This document shows, piece after piece, positions 20,715-27,616 of a stretch of 49,024 nucleotides of DNA. Source of the DNA: a virus. The position numbers were made by a program, and so were the translations under genes. The notes under the pieces were generated by a model. The model saw nothing but the letters and a program-made list of their open reading frames with translations. It was not told where the DNA came from and searched no databases. Numbering within the stretch: the stretch's first letter is position 1; every line of letters begins with the position of its first letter. The stretch covers positions 1 to 49,024 of the IMG/VR virus record IMGVR_UViG_3300021142_001129. The stretch is one strand, 5' to 3'.

Positions 20715-21032
20715 ATGGGTATGAAAGAACAACCAAAACAAATATATCGTTCAATGAACGGTAGAGAAATTGATATGAACAAATTGATTAATATCAATGA
20801 AATGACTCCAGCTGTGGGTAACATTCGTGTTAATGCTCGAGGCGACGAACTAGGCCCAGGCGGTCAAGTTATTCGTAAAAGAGAAGAAATCTTAACTGCT
20901 CCTGTTAATGCTGTTCCGGATCAAATTGCCGTACAACCTGTTGCAACTGCACAACAACCTGTACAGCAACCTGCTCCAGCGGCTGTAACGGTTAAAGATG
21001 TAACTAATCAAGATCCGGAAGGAAAAGAGTAA
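20715..21032 (+). CDS. conserved small phage protein with Pro/Gln/Ala-rich tail, 105 aa
   Basis: Function unknown. The N-terminal half (YRSMNGREIDMNKLININE, then NARGDELGPGGQVIRKREE) resembles a small protein I recall from T4-like marine phages. The C-terminal 40 residues are low-complexity (VATAQQPVQQPAPAAVTV) and probably disordered. A strong AAGGAG lies at 20703-20708 before the ATG, and a TATAAT at 20695-20700 could be a -10 box, though I see no convincing -35. It is coupled to the GroES-like gene by TAATG. Confidence 0.65.
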   Translation: MGMKEQPKQIYRSMNGREIDMNKLININEMTPAVGNIRVNARGDELGPGGQVIRKREEILTAPVNAVPDQIAVQPVATAQQPVQQPAPAAVTVKDVTNQDPEGKE

Positions 21033-21451
21033 TGTTAGATTCAAAAGGTATCGGTCATGTGGGTTTTAAAGCCCCAGTACAAGGTAAACTTATACCGTTG
21101 CATGACAATGTTTTTGTCACAGATATGAATTTTGAAGAACAAATTACCAAAGGTGGTATTTACATACCTAGCGACGATGGTAAGACTGAAGGTATTAAAC
21201 CTCGATGGGGCCGTGTATGGGCCATTGGTCCTAAACAAACTGATGTTAAAGTCGGTGAGTGGATTCTTATTGAGCATGGTCGCTGGACTAGAGCTATCAA
21301 TGTGGAAGAACCAGATGGTACTAAAGTAAAAGTATTTCGAGTTGATACTAACTGTATGTTAATGTCAGCAGATGAAAAACCTAGTGAAATTTCATTTGGT
21401 TTAACTGCGATCGACCTAAGTCCTCCAGAATACGATTTCCATCCAAAATAA
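21032..21451 (+). CDS. GroES-like co-chaperonin (T4 gp31-type role)
   Basis: The protein shows the Cpn10 beta-barrel pattern: LIPLHDNVFVTD near the N-terminus, a mobile-loop-like segment FEEQITKGGIYIPSDDG that matches the GroES K-x-S-GGI-x-P region, then GRVWAIGP and VKVGEWILIEHG. It is 139 aa, longer than GroES (97) and T4 gp31 (111), with a C-terminal extension of about 25 residues. Such phage co-chaperonins cap host GroEL to fold the major capsid protein. No GroEL or capsid gene lies in the window. A hairpin follows the stop codon at once. Confidence 0.8.
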   Translation: MLDSKGIGHVGFKAPVQGKLIPLHDNVFVTDMNFEEQITKGGIYIPSDDGKTEGIKPRWGRVWAIGPKQTDVKVGEWILIEHGRWTRAINVEEPDGTKVKVFRVDTNCMLMSADEKPSEISFGLTAIDLSPPEYDFHPK

Positions 21452-21465
21452 TATTTACTTTGAGC

Positions 21466-21490
21466 AACAGGGCTATTGACTAGCCCTGTT
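21466..21490 (+). terminator. perfect 10-bp hairpin after the GroES-like gene
   Basis: AACAGGGCTA at 21466-21475 and TAGCCCTGTT at 21481-21490 pair perfectly around the 5-nt loop TTGAC. The hairpin is G+C-rich enough to terminate or protect the 3' end, but no long T run follows (CTCTTCTG), so it is not a classic intrinsic terminator. Its loop contains most of the -35 box of the next promoter. Confidence 0.5.
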
Positions 21491-21504
21491 CTCTTCTGTA
21501 TAAT
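21476..21504 (+). promoter_or_regulatory. sigma70-type promoter TTGACT-17-TATAAT
   Basis: TTGACT at 21476-21481 and TATAAT at 21499-21504 are separated by exactly 17 bases, a near-consensus host-type promoter. It would start a transcript around 21511, just before the AAGGAGAGG ribosome binding site of the small membrane gene, and would drive that gene and the clamp loader. Confidence 0.8.
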
Positions 21505-21524
21505 GTACAAAAGGAGAGGTTCAT

Positions 21525-21776
21525 ATGAGTACACATAATGAAGCAGTAGAAGATATTAAAAAAGCTAAAGATGCTCTAGACAGCGTTGGCACTAAAATTG
21601 TCAGTAAAAAAATATTCACGCATACCAGCGTTAGCATGATCAAAAGCGTATTTAGAATTATCGCAGGTCTCGCACTTGCCGGTGGCGGTTGGTTAGAAAT
21701 GAATCCTTACATTCAAGGCGCAGGCCTGTTGTTAGTATTAGCAGAAATTTTAGGCATTGCCGAGGAACTAGTATGA
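21525..21776 (+). CDS. small membrane protein, 83 aa
   Basis: The N-terminal 45 residues are charged and helical. They are followed by two hydrophobic stretches, about 47-60 (SVFRIIAGLALAGGG) and 66-80 (YIQGAGLLLVLAEIL), consistent with a hairpin in the inner membrane. A strong AGGAGAGG precedes the ATG. Its stop overlaps the clamp-loader start (ATGA), so the two are co-translated although the functions look unrelated. Function unknown. Confidence 0.65.
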   Translation: MSTHNEAVEDIKKAKDALDSVGTKIVSKKIFTHTSVSMIKSVFRIIAGLALAGGGWLEMNPYIQGAGLLLVLAEILGIAEELV

Positions 21777-22687
21777 AAGAATTATGGGTAGAGAAATATC
21801 GACCTAAGAATATCGATGGTTATGTATTTCGTGATAATCATCAAAAAGAGCAGATACAAAGTTGGATTAAACAAGGCAGTATTCCACACTTGTTATTCAG
21901 CGGATCTGCTGGTATCGGTAAAACTACTCTAGCTAAAATACTGTTTAATGAATTAGATATTAATGATTTGGACGTATTAGAAATCAATGCCAGTCGTACT
22001 AACTCAGTTGAAGATGTACGTGATAAAATTGTAAACTTTGTCCAAATGATTCCGTTCGGTGACTTTAAGGTGGTGCTACTAGATGAAGCAGATTATTTGT
22101 CTCCGAATGCTCAAGCGGCACTTCGTGGAGTTATGGAGGAATACCATACTACTGCTCGCTTTATCCTTACCTGTAACTATCCTAATAGAATTATTCCTGC
22201 CCTACACTCTAGATGTCAAGGTTTTCATATTGAAAGGGTTGATATTACAGAGTTCACTGCTCGTGTTGCTACTATCCTCGTGGAAGAAAATATCGAGTTT
22301 GATCTAGACACATTAGACACATTTGTCAAAGCAACGTACCCGGACTTGCGTAAATGTATTAACACAGTTCAAATGAACAGTTTAGAAGGCAAACTACATA
22401 CTCCCGAAAAAGGCGATACTGGTGAAGCTGACTATAAAATTGAAATGGTATCTCTATTCAAAGCTGGAAAAATTACAGAAGCTCGTAAACTTGTATGCTC
22501 GCAAGCTCGTCCAGAAGAGATGGAGGAAATCTATCGTTGGCTGTATGATAATATCACTATATTCGGCGATGAAGCTACTCAAGACAAGGCCATACTTATT
22601 ATCAAACAAGGCCTAGTTGATCATACCCTAGTAATAGATCCAGAGATTAATCTGGCGGCCACATTAATTAGACTAAGTCATTTATAA
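21773..22687 (+). CDS. 44: sliding-clamp loader AAA+ subunit (T4 gp44-like), 304 aa
   Basis: Classic clamp-loader ATPase: N-terminal LWVEKYRPK, Walker A GSAGIGKTT at about 44-52, Walker B LLDEAD at about 102-107, sensor-1 TCNYPNRIIPALHSRC with the SRC arginine finger near 145-147, then the lid and C-terminal collar domain. It should form the ATP-driven complex that opens the gp45-type clamp onto primed DNA. I chose the start at 21773, not an earlier in-frame start, because it gives the conserved N-terminus and the ATGA overlap seen throughout this genome. Length is close to T4 gp44 (319 aa). The small subunit gp62 is not next to it, unlike in T4. Confidence 0.92.
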   Translation: MKELWVEKYRPKNIDGYVFRDNHQKEQIQSWIKQGSIPHLLFSGSAGIGKTTLAKILFNELDINDLDVLEINASRTNSVEDVRDKIVNFVQMIPFGDFKVVLLDEADYLSPNAQAALRGVMEEYHTTARFILTCNYPNRIIPALHSRCQGFHIERVDITEFTARVATILVEENIEFDLDTLDTFVKATYPDLRKCINTVQMNSLEGKLHTPEKGDTGEADYKIEMVSLFKAGKITEARKLVCSQARPEEMEEIYRWLYDNITIFGDEATQDKAILIIKQGLVDHTLVIDPEINLAATLIRLSHL

Positions 22688-22690
22688 ACA

Positions 22691-22718
22691 AAAAGGACGC
22701 ACACAGCGTCCTTTTTTT
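22691..22718. terminator. bidirectional intrinsic terminator between gp44-like gene and phoH
   Basis: AAAAGGACGC (22691-22700), loop ACACA, GCGTCCTTTT (22706-22715), then more T to 22718. The A-tract before and T-tract after let it work in both directions, as expected between two convergent genes. Confidence 0.9.
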
Positions 22719-22728
22719 ATGACTATCT

Positions 22729-22747
22729 AAAATAGCAATGCTATTTT
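22729..22747 (-). terminator. second small hairpin at the phoH 3' end
   Basis: AAAATAGC (22729-22736) and GCTATTTT (22740-22747) form an 8-bp stem with a 3-nt loop that overlaps the phoH stop codon. It is weaker than the adjacent terminator and may protect the mRNA end or assist termination. Confidence 0.4.
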
Positions 22748-23465
22748 ATTCTCCATACACTGCTAACACCTCCTTCACAGCGTTATGGCGTTCGATGTCT
22801 TTGGCTTCAAATTGAATAATGTCAATATGTTCCAAGTATTCTTTTTGTTCAAGTAGTTTGCAAAAATCAATCAGACCATTATCGCTCAATCGATCTGCTT
22901 GTGCTAAATCGCCTGTCACTACCATCTTAGACCCTTCTCCTAAACGAGTCAGTAGCATTTTCATTTGATTAATTGTTGCATTTTGCATTTCGTCTGCAAC
23001 TATGTATGCGTTTTTAAATGTGCGTCCACGCATGTACGCTAATGGGCTTATTTCGATAACACCTTCCTCTAACATTTTTGCTATTTCTTTGGTTTGGTAA
23101 TATTCTCCTAGGACGTCAAATATAGGTCTTGTCCATGGTGCCATCTTTTCATTTAAGTCACCTGGTAAAAATCCTAAATCTTCGTCTACGGAAACGGCGG
23201 GTCTTGTTACCACGATTTTGTCAACTTTCCCTTCCTGAAATAACTTAATTCCATATTGTACAGCTAGCATGGTTTTACCCGTGCCGGCAGGGCCAATAGC
23301 AAGTACTATGCTAGTGGTTTCTGCATACAATTTTTGGAGATAAAGTTTCTGATTAGCGTTACGTGCTTGAATTGTCACACGTTGCTTTTTAGCCGGAAGA
23401 TATGGCTGGAAATCAATGATATTAACTTCTGATGTAAAACGCTTTTTCACTCGTTGTTTACTCAT
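22746..23465 (-). CDS. phoH: PhoH-like ATPase
   Basis: A 239-aa protein with the PhoH P-loop NTPase core: Walker A GPAGTGKT at 58-65 and Walker B VADEMQN with D158/E159, followed by the TRLGEGSKMVVTGD segment conserved in the family. PhoH proteins are RNA helicase/ATPase-related enzymes of uncertain role; phoH is a common accessory gene in marine phages and in hosts is often linked to phosphate stress. This copy is on the minus strand alone, with its own structured leader and terminators, so it is a separate regulated unit. The Shine-Dalgarno TAGGAG lies nine bases before the ATG, inside a hairpin. Confidence 0.92.
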   Translation of the reverse strand: MSKQRVKKRFTSEVNIIDFQPYLPAKKQRVTIQARNANQKLYLQKLYAETTSIVLAIGPAGTGKTMLAVQYGIKLFQEGKVDKIVVTRPAVSVDEDLGFLPGDLNEKMAPWTRPIFDVLGEYYQTKEIAKMLEEGVIEISPLAYMRGRTFKNAYIVADEMQNATINQMKMLLTRLGEGSKMVVTGDLAQADRLSDNGLIDFCKLLEQKEYLEHIDIIQFEAKDIERHNAVKEVLAVYGE

Positions 23466-23474
23466 CTAAGTTGC

Positions 23475-23537
23475 TCCTACTTTAGTTGAAAAAGTAGGAC
23501 TTGTAGTGACCGCCTTTGATAACTACAGAGGTCCTAC
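23475..23537 (-). promoter_or_regulatory. phoH 5' leader with two mutually exclusive hairpins
   Basis: Read on the minus strand, three arms are present: A = GTAGGAC (23537-23531), B = GTCCTACTTT (23500-23491) and C = AAAGTAGGA (23483-23475). B pairs with C in a 9-bp stem with a 7-nt loop that buries the AGGA of the phoH Shine-Dalgarno. A pairs with B over 7 bp, reinforced by an inner 6-bp stem TGTAGT/ACTACA (loop of 14 nt), which would free C. This is the architecture of an RNA switch. No known riboswitch class was recognised. Confidence 0.55.
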
Positions 23538-23594
23538 ACTATTATTTAACGAATACACAAAATAATAAACTAATACGTTATGATTTTAAACCAG

Positions 23595-23607
23595 CTAAAT
23601 AAGTATA
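23595..23607 (+). promoter_or_regulatory. CTAAATAAGTATA motif (copy 1)
   Basis: This 13-base string is repeated identically at 40161-40173. Both copies precede transcription units that follow a short non-coding gap. It contains TAAATA and may be a phage promoter element, here 20 bases before the ATG at 23628. Confidence 0.4.
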
Positions 23608-23627
23608 GAGGATTCTAGGACAACAAC

Positions 23628-24218
23628 ATGCACCACGATATTTTAGATGTAATTAAAAACATCAGCGATTTGTACGAAAATAACAGCAGTCTAGCTGTTC
23701 TAAAGGACTTTGAACGTGTCCTAGACGAGATGGATATGTACGTCTATGAAAACTGGGAAGATGGTGAATTGGCCTATGGACCTAAAGTAGATCGTCATTG
23801 GATCACTGCTGGATTTATGTGGCCTCAAGATAAAATGCCTAATCCTACTGCCGCAAAGCGTTTAACGGAATTAGGTTGCAAAGTGTTGTATCAAAAGAGC
23901 CATTTAGTAGAGCCACGCAAAATTCGCACACAAGAAGACATGCGTCCTGGAACAAAGAAGGGCAAGTTGGATCGTCATCCTATATGGATTGTTGAGATTC
24001 AAATGCCAAAGAAAGTAGCATTTGATATCTATCGCGGATATATGGACAAACTTAAAAATGAAAATCGCAGTCCTGATATTGACAAAGCAGATAACAGTCC
24101 TCCAGGAGGGGCACCAGCACCTACAGCGCCAGGGGCACCGGGAGTCGCACCAGCAGGCGGAGCACCAGCAGGCGGAGCACCAGCAGGCGGAGCACCAACT
24201 CCAGGAGCACCAGTATGA
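23628..24218 (+). CDS. hypothetical protein with Pro/Gly/Ala repeat tail, 196 aa
   Basis: Function unknown. Residues 1-145 look globular ([20 protein letters not shown], then [14 protein letters not shown]). The last 40 residues are a flexible [20 protein letters not shown]-type tail with PAGGA repeated three times. Similar tails occur on phage virion and linker proteins. The start has a modest AGGA upstream at about 23617. It overlaps the next gene by four bases (ATGA) and follows the divergent phoH promoter region. Possibly co-functional with the next gene. Confidence 0.6.
   Translation: MHHDILDVIKNISDLYENNSSLAVLKDFERVLDEMDMYVYENWEDGELAYGPKVDRHWITAGFMWPQDKMPNPTAAKRLTELGCKVLYQKSHLVEPRKIRTQEDMRPGTKKGKLDRHPIWIVEIQMPKKVAFDIYRGYMDKLKNENRSPDIDKADNSPPGGAPAPTAPGAPGVAPAGGAPAGGAPAGGAPTPGAPV
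24150..24194 (+). repeat. 15-bp tandem repeat, three units
   Basis: CCAGCAGGCGGAGCA is repeated exactly three times (24150-24164, 24165-24179, 24180-24194) and encodes PAGGA. The G+C-rich unit stands out from the A+T-rich surroundings and could change copy number by slippage without breaking the frame. Confidence 0.9.
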
Positions 24219-24943
24219 ACGTAGCAGAAAGTTTACGATCACATGACCTACGCCATATGGTCAAAAAAGTTTTTGGCATAGATAGTCACTCAAGTAAAAT
24301 AGGCAACGATGAAGATACCGTTGTATTAAGTTTTACTGTAGAAGACGAAGATCCTGCTAAAGATCTTGAAAATTTTATTGAGATGGGCTACAACTTTGTA
24401 CTAGATGCAGATTGTACTCCCGGCGAAGGCGACGATGGCAAATATCAAGTGTTTGTTGAATTAGAGCGCACACGCCATGTTGGTGAGCAAATCCATGAAA
24501 TTATCGAAGGAATTAAAAAGTTAACTGGACTAGAAGACATGCGTTTTCGCTATTTTAAAAGTTTTAAAAGTGAACCTGCAACATTAGAAAGTCTAATTGC
24601 TAGTGTTCCTAAAGATCGTAGAGCTTATGAAATCGCTACTGAAGAACACAAATTAAATAATTTTAGCGAATTTTTTAAAAATAGTTATGCTGACAAAATA
24701 ATTGTTGATGAAAGTCTTCAATTTAAAAAAGTTAACAGCGATGTAATCAAATTTGATATAATTACAAGTGGGCCTAAGAAAGAAGTATATGAAAGTGTTC
24801 CAGGTCCAATCATGTTAGAACATAAAGATATTTCAGAAGTACTTTTTTTAACCAAGGCAATTGGTAACTACAATATCACCAAGATTGGTGGTAAATTTAT
24901 ATTTGAAAACAGCGGATGGGCTGTAGCACTAGAAAGGAAATAA
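24215..24943 (+). CDS. hypothetical protein, 242 aa
   Basis: Not recognised. It is an acidic soluble protein with a likely two-domain layout: residues 1-110 ([20 protein letters not shown], then [20 protein letters not shown], which looks like a small alpha/beta fold) and 115-242. No signal peptide or membrane segment. It overlaps the gene before (ATGA) and lies one base before the endolysin, so it is in the same transcript as lysis genes, though it shows no lysis features itself. Confidence 0.6.
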   Translation: MNVAESLRSHDLRHMVKKVFGIDSHSSKIGNDEDTVVLSFTVEDEDPAKDLENFIEMGYNFVLDADCTPGEGDDGKYQVFVELERTRHVGEQIHEIIEGIKKLTGLEDMRFRYFKSFKSEPATLESLIASVPKDRRAYEIATEEHKLNNFSEFFKNSYADKIIVDESLQFKKVNSDVIKFDIITSGPKKEVYESVPGPIMLEHKDISEVLFLTKAIGNYNITKIGGKFIFENSGWAVALERK

Positions 24944-24944
24944 T

Positions 24945-25577
24945 ATGGCAGACGGATTTACATTTGATTTTAGTTTAGAGAAGTGTACAGCGATTCTACA
25001 AAACAATCCATATAGCGAACACTGGCACGAAGCATTATGCAAAATTTTGCCCGACTATGACATCAATACTCCAGAGCGTGTAGCATGTTTTTTAGGGCAG
25101 ACTATGGTAGAAAGTGCTGGATACAAGGCACTTATAGAAAATCTTAATTATCGCCCAGAAACATTAGTTAAGATTTGGCCAAGTCACTTTCAGAACATGG
25201 ATATTGCTAATCAATATGCGCATCAACCAGAAAAAATTGCCAACAGAGCCTACGCAGGTCGAATGGGCAATGGCGATGAAGCAAGTGGTGATGGATGGAA
25301 CTATTGTGGACGCGGCCTAATTCAAATTACAGGCAAAGCTAACTATGCGGCTTTTGCTGAAAGTATTGACACTCCAGTAGAACAAGTTCCAGAATTTTTA
25401 GGAACATTTGAAGGTGCTGTACAAAGTGCCTGTTGGTTCTGGGAAAATAACAATCTTAATGCTCTAGCTGATAACGGTGATGTACTAGGCATTACTAAAA
25501 AAGTTAACGGCGGAACATTAGGATTAGAAGAACGTCAGCATTATACACAACTAGCTCATCAAGTACTACAAGGTTAA
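24945..25577 (+). CDS. endolysin, chitinase-like glycoside hydrolase family 19
   Basis: A 210-aa GH19 (lysozyme-like fold) enzyme that should cut the glycan strands of host peptidoglycan. Seen: FLGQTMVESAGY with the probable general-acid E56, the LNYRPETL segment with E65 nearby, YAGRMGNGDEASGDGWNY, and the family signature YCGRGLIQITGKANY at 120-134. No signal peptide is present, so it needs a holin for export. It is directly followed by spanin genes and a holin, which confirms a lysis role. Confidence 0.9.
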   Translation: MADGFTFDFSLEKCTAILQNNPYSEHWHEALCKILPDYDINTPERVACFLGQTMVESAGYKALIENLNYRPETLVKIWPSHFQNMDIANQYAHQPEKIANRAYAGRMGNGDEASGDGWNYCGRGLIQITGKANYAAFAESIDTPVEQVPEFLGTFEGAVQSACWFWENNNLNALADNGDVLGITKKVNGGTLGLEERQHYTQLAHQVLQG

Positions 25578-25578
25578 T

Positions 25579-26037
25579 ATGTTTACTTGGATAATTGGTT
25601 TAATACTAGGCGATTTACCCAGTTGGATTTGGCCAGCACTAGCGGGTGCCGGATTTGCTATCTATTTCTTTGCTGGTGTTATTGCGCATTTTCCGGAATT
25701 CAAACCCTACACAATTTTTATTAGACCATTAGGTGGTTTGATTTGTGTTGCTGGTATTTTCTTATATGGTGGTGCTGGTGTTACTGCTGTCTATCAAGCA
25801 CAAGTAGATGCAATGAAACAAAGAATAGCTGTTGCTGAAGAAAACAGCAATAGTGCCAATGCTTTGTTAAATCAAAAAGTAGAAACAAAAACAAAAGTCA
25901 TACACGATGTTCAAATAGTCTATAAAGAAAAGATTAAAGAAGTTACTAAGACTATTGATAAAGATTGTAAATTTGATGATGTCGCAAAACAAATTATAAA
26001 TGATGCGGCAAAAAACCCTAATAAGGACAAGCAATGA
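25579..26037 (+). CDS. inner-membrane spanin subunit (Rz-like) with extra N-terminal membrane segment, 152 aa
   Basis: Two hydrophobic segments (about 15-35 SWIWPALAGAGFAIYFFAG and 50-72 PLGGLICVAGIFLYGGAG) precede a charged coiled-coil region (about 75-135), which is the periplasmic part expected of an i-spanin. It overlaps by ATGA with a lipoprotein gene, the usual Rz/Rz1 pairing. A single N-terminal membrane segment is normal for Rz, so the second segment is unusual and may add a holin-like property. With the o-spanin it should fuse inner and outer membranes at the end of lysis. Confidence 0.7.
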   Translation: MFTWIIGLILGDLPSWIWPALAGAGFAIYFFAGVIAHFPEFKPYTIFIRPLGGLICVAGIFLYGGAGVTAVYQAQVDAMKQRIAVAEENSNSANALLNQKVETKTKVIHDVQIVYKEKIKEVTKTIDKDCKFDDVAKQIINDAAKNPNKDKQ

Positions 26038-26306
26038 AAAAAATATTAATATTATTTTTTGTTCTTATCCTTTCTGGATGTGTAACAACACAAACTAATG
26101 TTCAAATGACATTTCCAGAAGTACCTGATGATTTAATGAAGGCATGTCCTGATCTTAAAACAGTTGATACATCAACTGACAAATTAAGTGATGTACTACC
26201 TGTAATCGTCGATAACTATGGCACATACTACGAATGTAAAGTTAAAGTTGACACATGGATTGAGTGGTATAACAAGCAGAAAGAAATTTCTGCTACTATT
26301 AAATAA
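26034..26306 (+). CDS. outer-membrane spanin lipoprotein (Rz1-like), 90 aa
   Basis: It begins with a lipoprotein signal peptide, MKKILILFFVLILSGC, with lipobox LSGC (lipidated C16). The mature part is about 75 residues and carries two further cysteines (PDLMKACPD region and YYECKVKVD). The position directly after, and overlapping, the i-spanin gene supports the o-spanin role. In known systems the lipoprotein sits in the inner leaflet of the outer membrane and binds the i-spanin coiled coil. This gene is the main sequence evidence for a Gram-negative host. Confidence 0.75.
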   Translation: MKKILILFFVLILSGCVTTQTNVQMTFPEVPDDLMKACPDLKTVDTSTDKLSDVLPVIVDNYGTYYECKVKVDTWIEWYNKQKEISATIK

Positions 26307-26317
26307 GGAGAAGTATA

Positions 26318-26707
26318 ATGGGTTTTTTTACAAATTTAGAAAAGGCAGCGGCTAGTAAATTAAAAAGTATTTTTTTAGATGCTAAATCATTAGTTGATGC
26401 GAGCGAAACAGAGATAGCAAATTTAGAAGCAAAATTGGCTAAAGAAAAACAACATGTTGCCGAATTAGCCGCTAAGGCTCATCAGGCAGCGATTGTTGCC
26501 GCTGAAAAGGCCAAGAAAGAAGCAGAAGATTTAGTAGATGAAGCATGGCAAGCAGGTCAACGTGCGGCCAAGCATGCAGCCAATGTGCCACAAATAGTAG
26601 AACCAACATTAACAGTTCAACCTACTACAGAAGAAATAGTAGAACCAACAGCAACAGTTCAACCCACTACAGAGGCACAAGCGGACCCAAACGTAACACC
26701 GCAATAA
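26318..26707 (+). CDS. coiled-coil protein with Thr/Pro-rich tail, 129 aa
   Basis: Residues 15-90 form a long Ala/Lys/Glu-rich helix (SETEIANLEAKLAKEKQHVA onward). A low-complexity tail then contains two copies of EPTxTVQPTTE. A strong AAGGAG precedes the ATG. It lies between the spanins and the holin, so it may belong to the lysis block, but no signal peptide or membrane segment is seen. Function unknown. Confidence 0.6.
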   Translation: MGFFTNLEKAAASKLKSIFLDAKSLVDASETEIANLEAKLAKEKQHVAELAAKAHQAAIVAAEKAKKEAEDLVDEAWQAGQRAAKHAANVPQIVEPTLTVQPTTEEIVEPTATVQPTTEAQADPNVTPQ

Positions 26708-26710
26708 ATA
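26703..26710 (+). promoter_or_regulatory. late-promoter-like AATAAATA before the holin
   Basis: AATAAATA overlaps the stop of the coiled-coil gene and lies 26 bases before the holin ATG. It could allow late, separate control of the holin. Confidence 0.35.
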
Positions 26711-26736
26711 GTAATACAAAATTAGGAGCGAATCAA

Positions 26737-27393
26737 ATGGCACAAGAAAAAGAAGGTGGCGCAGAATGGATGCAAAAATACTGGCGGCCAGCAATGGGTT
26801 GGATGTACATGTTAATCTGTATGGCCGACATGATAGTATTTCCAGTACTGTGGGCATTATGGCAAGGCATTAATCATGTGCCTATCACCCAATGGAATCC
26901 CTTAACACTACAAGGTGCAGGACTATTTCATATTGCGATGGGTGCTGTATTAGGTATTAGTGCGTTTGGTCGTACACAAGAAAAACTAGCAGGTACAGCC
27001 GCTAATCCAACATCTACAAGTCAAACAATGACAAGCAATACTAACATGTCAGGTGTTCCAGCAGGAATGCAAGGCGGTATGGGTGGCGGTATGGGTGGTG
27101 GATTCGGCGGTTCAATGAGTTCAGGAGGATTTGGCGGTGGTTCATCATTTGGCGGCGGCTCAACATTTGGCGCACCTGCGTCAGGAGGATTCGGTTCCTC
27201 AACCGGTGGCTTTGGTTCATCAACACCATCTACAGGCGGCTTTGGAAGTACACCTTCAGCAGGTACAGGAACAGGGAGTTTTGGATCGGGTTTTAATAGC
27301 GGGTCTGGAGCGACACCCGCGGCAACAACACCAGTAGCAGTTAACGCTAGTGGTAAGAAAGTCATTCCAACTTTTGACCAACCAGCACTATAA
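26737..27393 (+). CDS. probable holin with long glycine-rich tail, 218 aa
   Basis: The first 100 residues hold two or three membrane segments: WRPAMGWMYMLICMADMIVF, VLWALWQGI and GAGLFHIAMGAVLGISAFGR. The KYWRPAMGW start and the GLFHIAMGA..GRTQEK end resemble 3TM holins of T4-like and gene-transfer-agent phages. I chose the ATG at 26737, preceded by TTAGGAG at 26722-26728; an earlier in-frame start would overlap the previous gene and add a meaningless Ser/Thr/Asn run. The C-terminal half is a Gly/Ser/Phe low-complexity tail (GGFGSSTGGFGSSTPSTGG), unusual for a holin. It sits in the lysis block and should permeabilise the inner membrane. Confidence 0.65.
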   Translation: MAQEKEGGAEWMQKYWRPAMGWMYMLICMADMIVFPVLWALWQGINHVPITQWNPLTLQGAGLFHIAMGAVLGISAFGRTQEKLAGTAANPTSTSQTMTSNTNMSGVPAGMQGGMGGGMGGGFGGSMSSGGFGGGSSFGGGSTFGAPASGGFGSSTGGFGSSTPSTGGFGSTPSAGTGTGSFGSGFNSGSGATPAATTPVAVNASGKKVIPTFDQPAL

Positions 27394-27403
27394 GGAAAAT
27401 ATT

Positions 27404-27574
27404 ATGAAAAAATTACTAGCACTTTTAGTAGCAAGTTGTTTTTTAGCTAGTCCAGTAATGGCCGCTAAGAAACCAGCTCCTGCTAAAAAAGAAGTTAAGC
27501 ATCACAAAAAAGCAGAAGGTACTGAAGTAGCAGGAACTAAACCAGATACAGTGGTACCTAAAAAGAAAAAGTAA
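27404..27574 (+). CDS. small secreted lysine-rich protein, 56 aa
   Basis: Residues 1-20 are a textbook Sec signal peptide (MKKLLALLVASCFLASPVMA) with cleavage predicted after VMA. The mature 36-residue peptide is Lys/Pro/His-rich (AKKPAPAKKEVKHHKKAEGT) and ends in KKKK. Preferred start 27404 has AAGGAAA upstream; the longer in-frame start would overlap the holin. A terminator follows at once, so this ends the lysis transcript. Possible roles are periplasmic polyanion or peptidoglycan binding during lysis; unproven. Confidence 0.65.
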   Translation: MKKLLALLVASCFLASPVMAAKKPAPAKKEVKHHKKAEGTEVAGTKPDTVVPKKKK

Positions 27575-27587
27575 GCAACTCAAAAAC

Positions 27588-27616
27588 TTGACAGGCTCCA
27601 TTTAAGATAGTATAAT
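27588..27616 (+). promoter_or_regulatory. consensus sigma70-type promoter TTGACA-17-TATAAT
   Basis: TTGACA at 27588-27593 and TATAAT at 27611-27616 with a 17-base spacer match the bacterial consensus exactly. The start point should be near 27623, 25 bases before the dnaJ-like ATG. It would drive dnaJ, peptide deformylase and clpA-like genes. Confidence 0.88.

Noticed and set aside
21689-21772. Longer start for the clamp loader
   Set aside because: The added 28 residues (MVRNESLHSRRR...) are out-of-frame reading of the upstream membrane gene; 21773 gives the family N-terminus and an ATGA overlap.
23904-24242. Minus-strand Cys/Trp-repeat frame ([12 protein letters not shown] pattern)
   Set aside because: Antisense reading of the 15-bp PAGGA repeat; the cysteine pattern is a by-product and not a metal-binding protein.
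26545-26736. Longer start for the holin (ATG at 26545)
   Set aside because: It would overlap the coiled-coil gene by 160 bases in another frame and add a Ser/Thr/Asn run; ATG 26737 has TTAGGAG and gives a holin-like N-terminus.
27021-27365. Minus-strand proline-rich frame
   Set aside because: Antisense of the Gly-rich holin tail (GGN reads as NCC).
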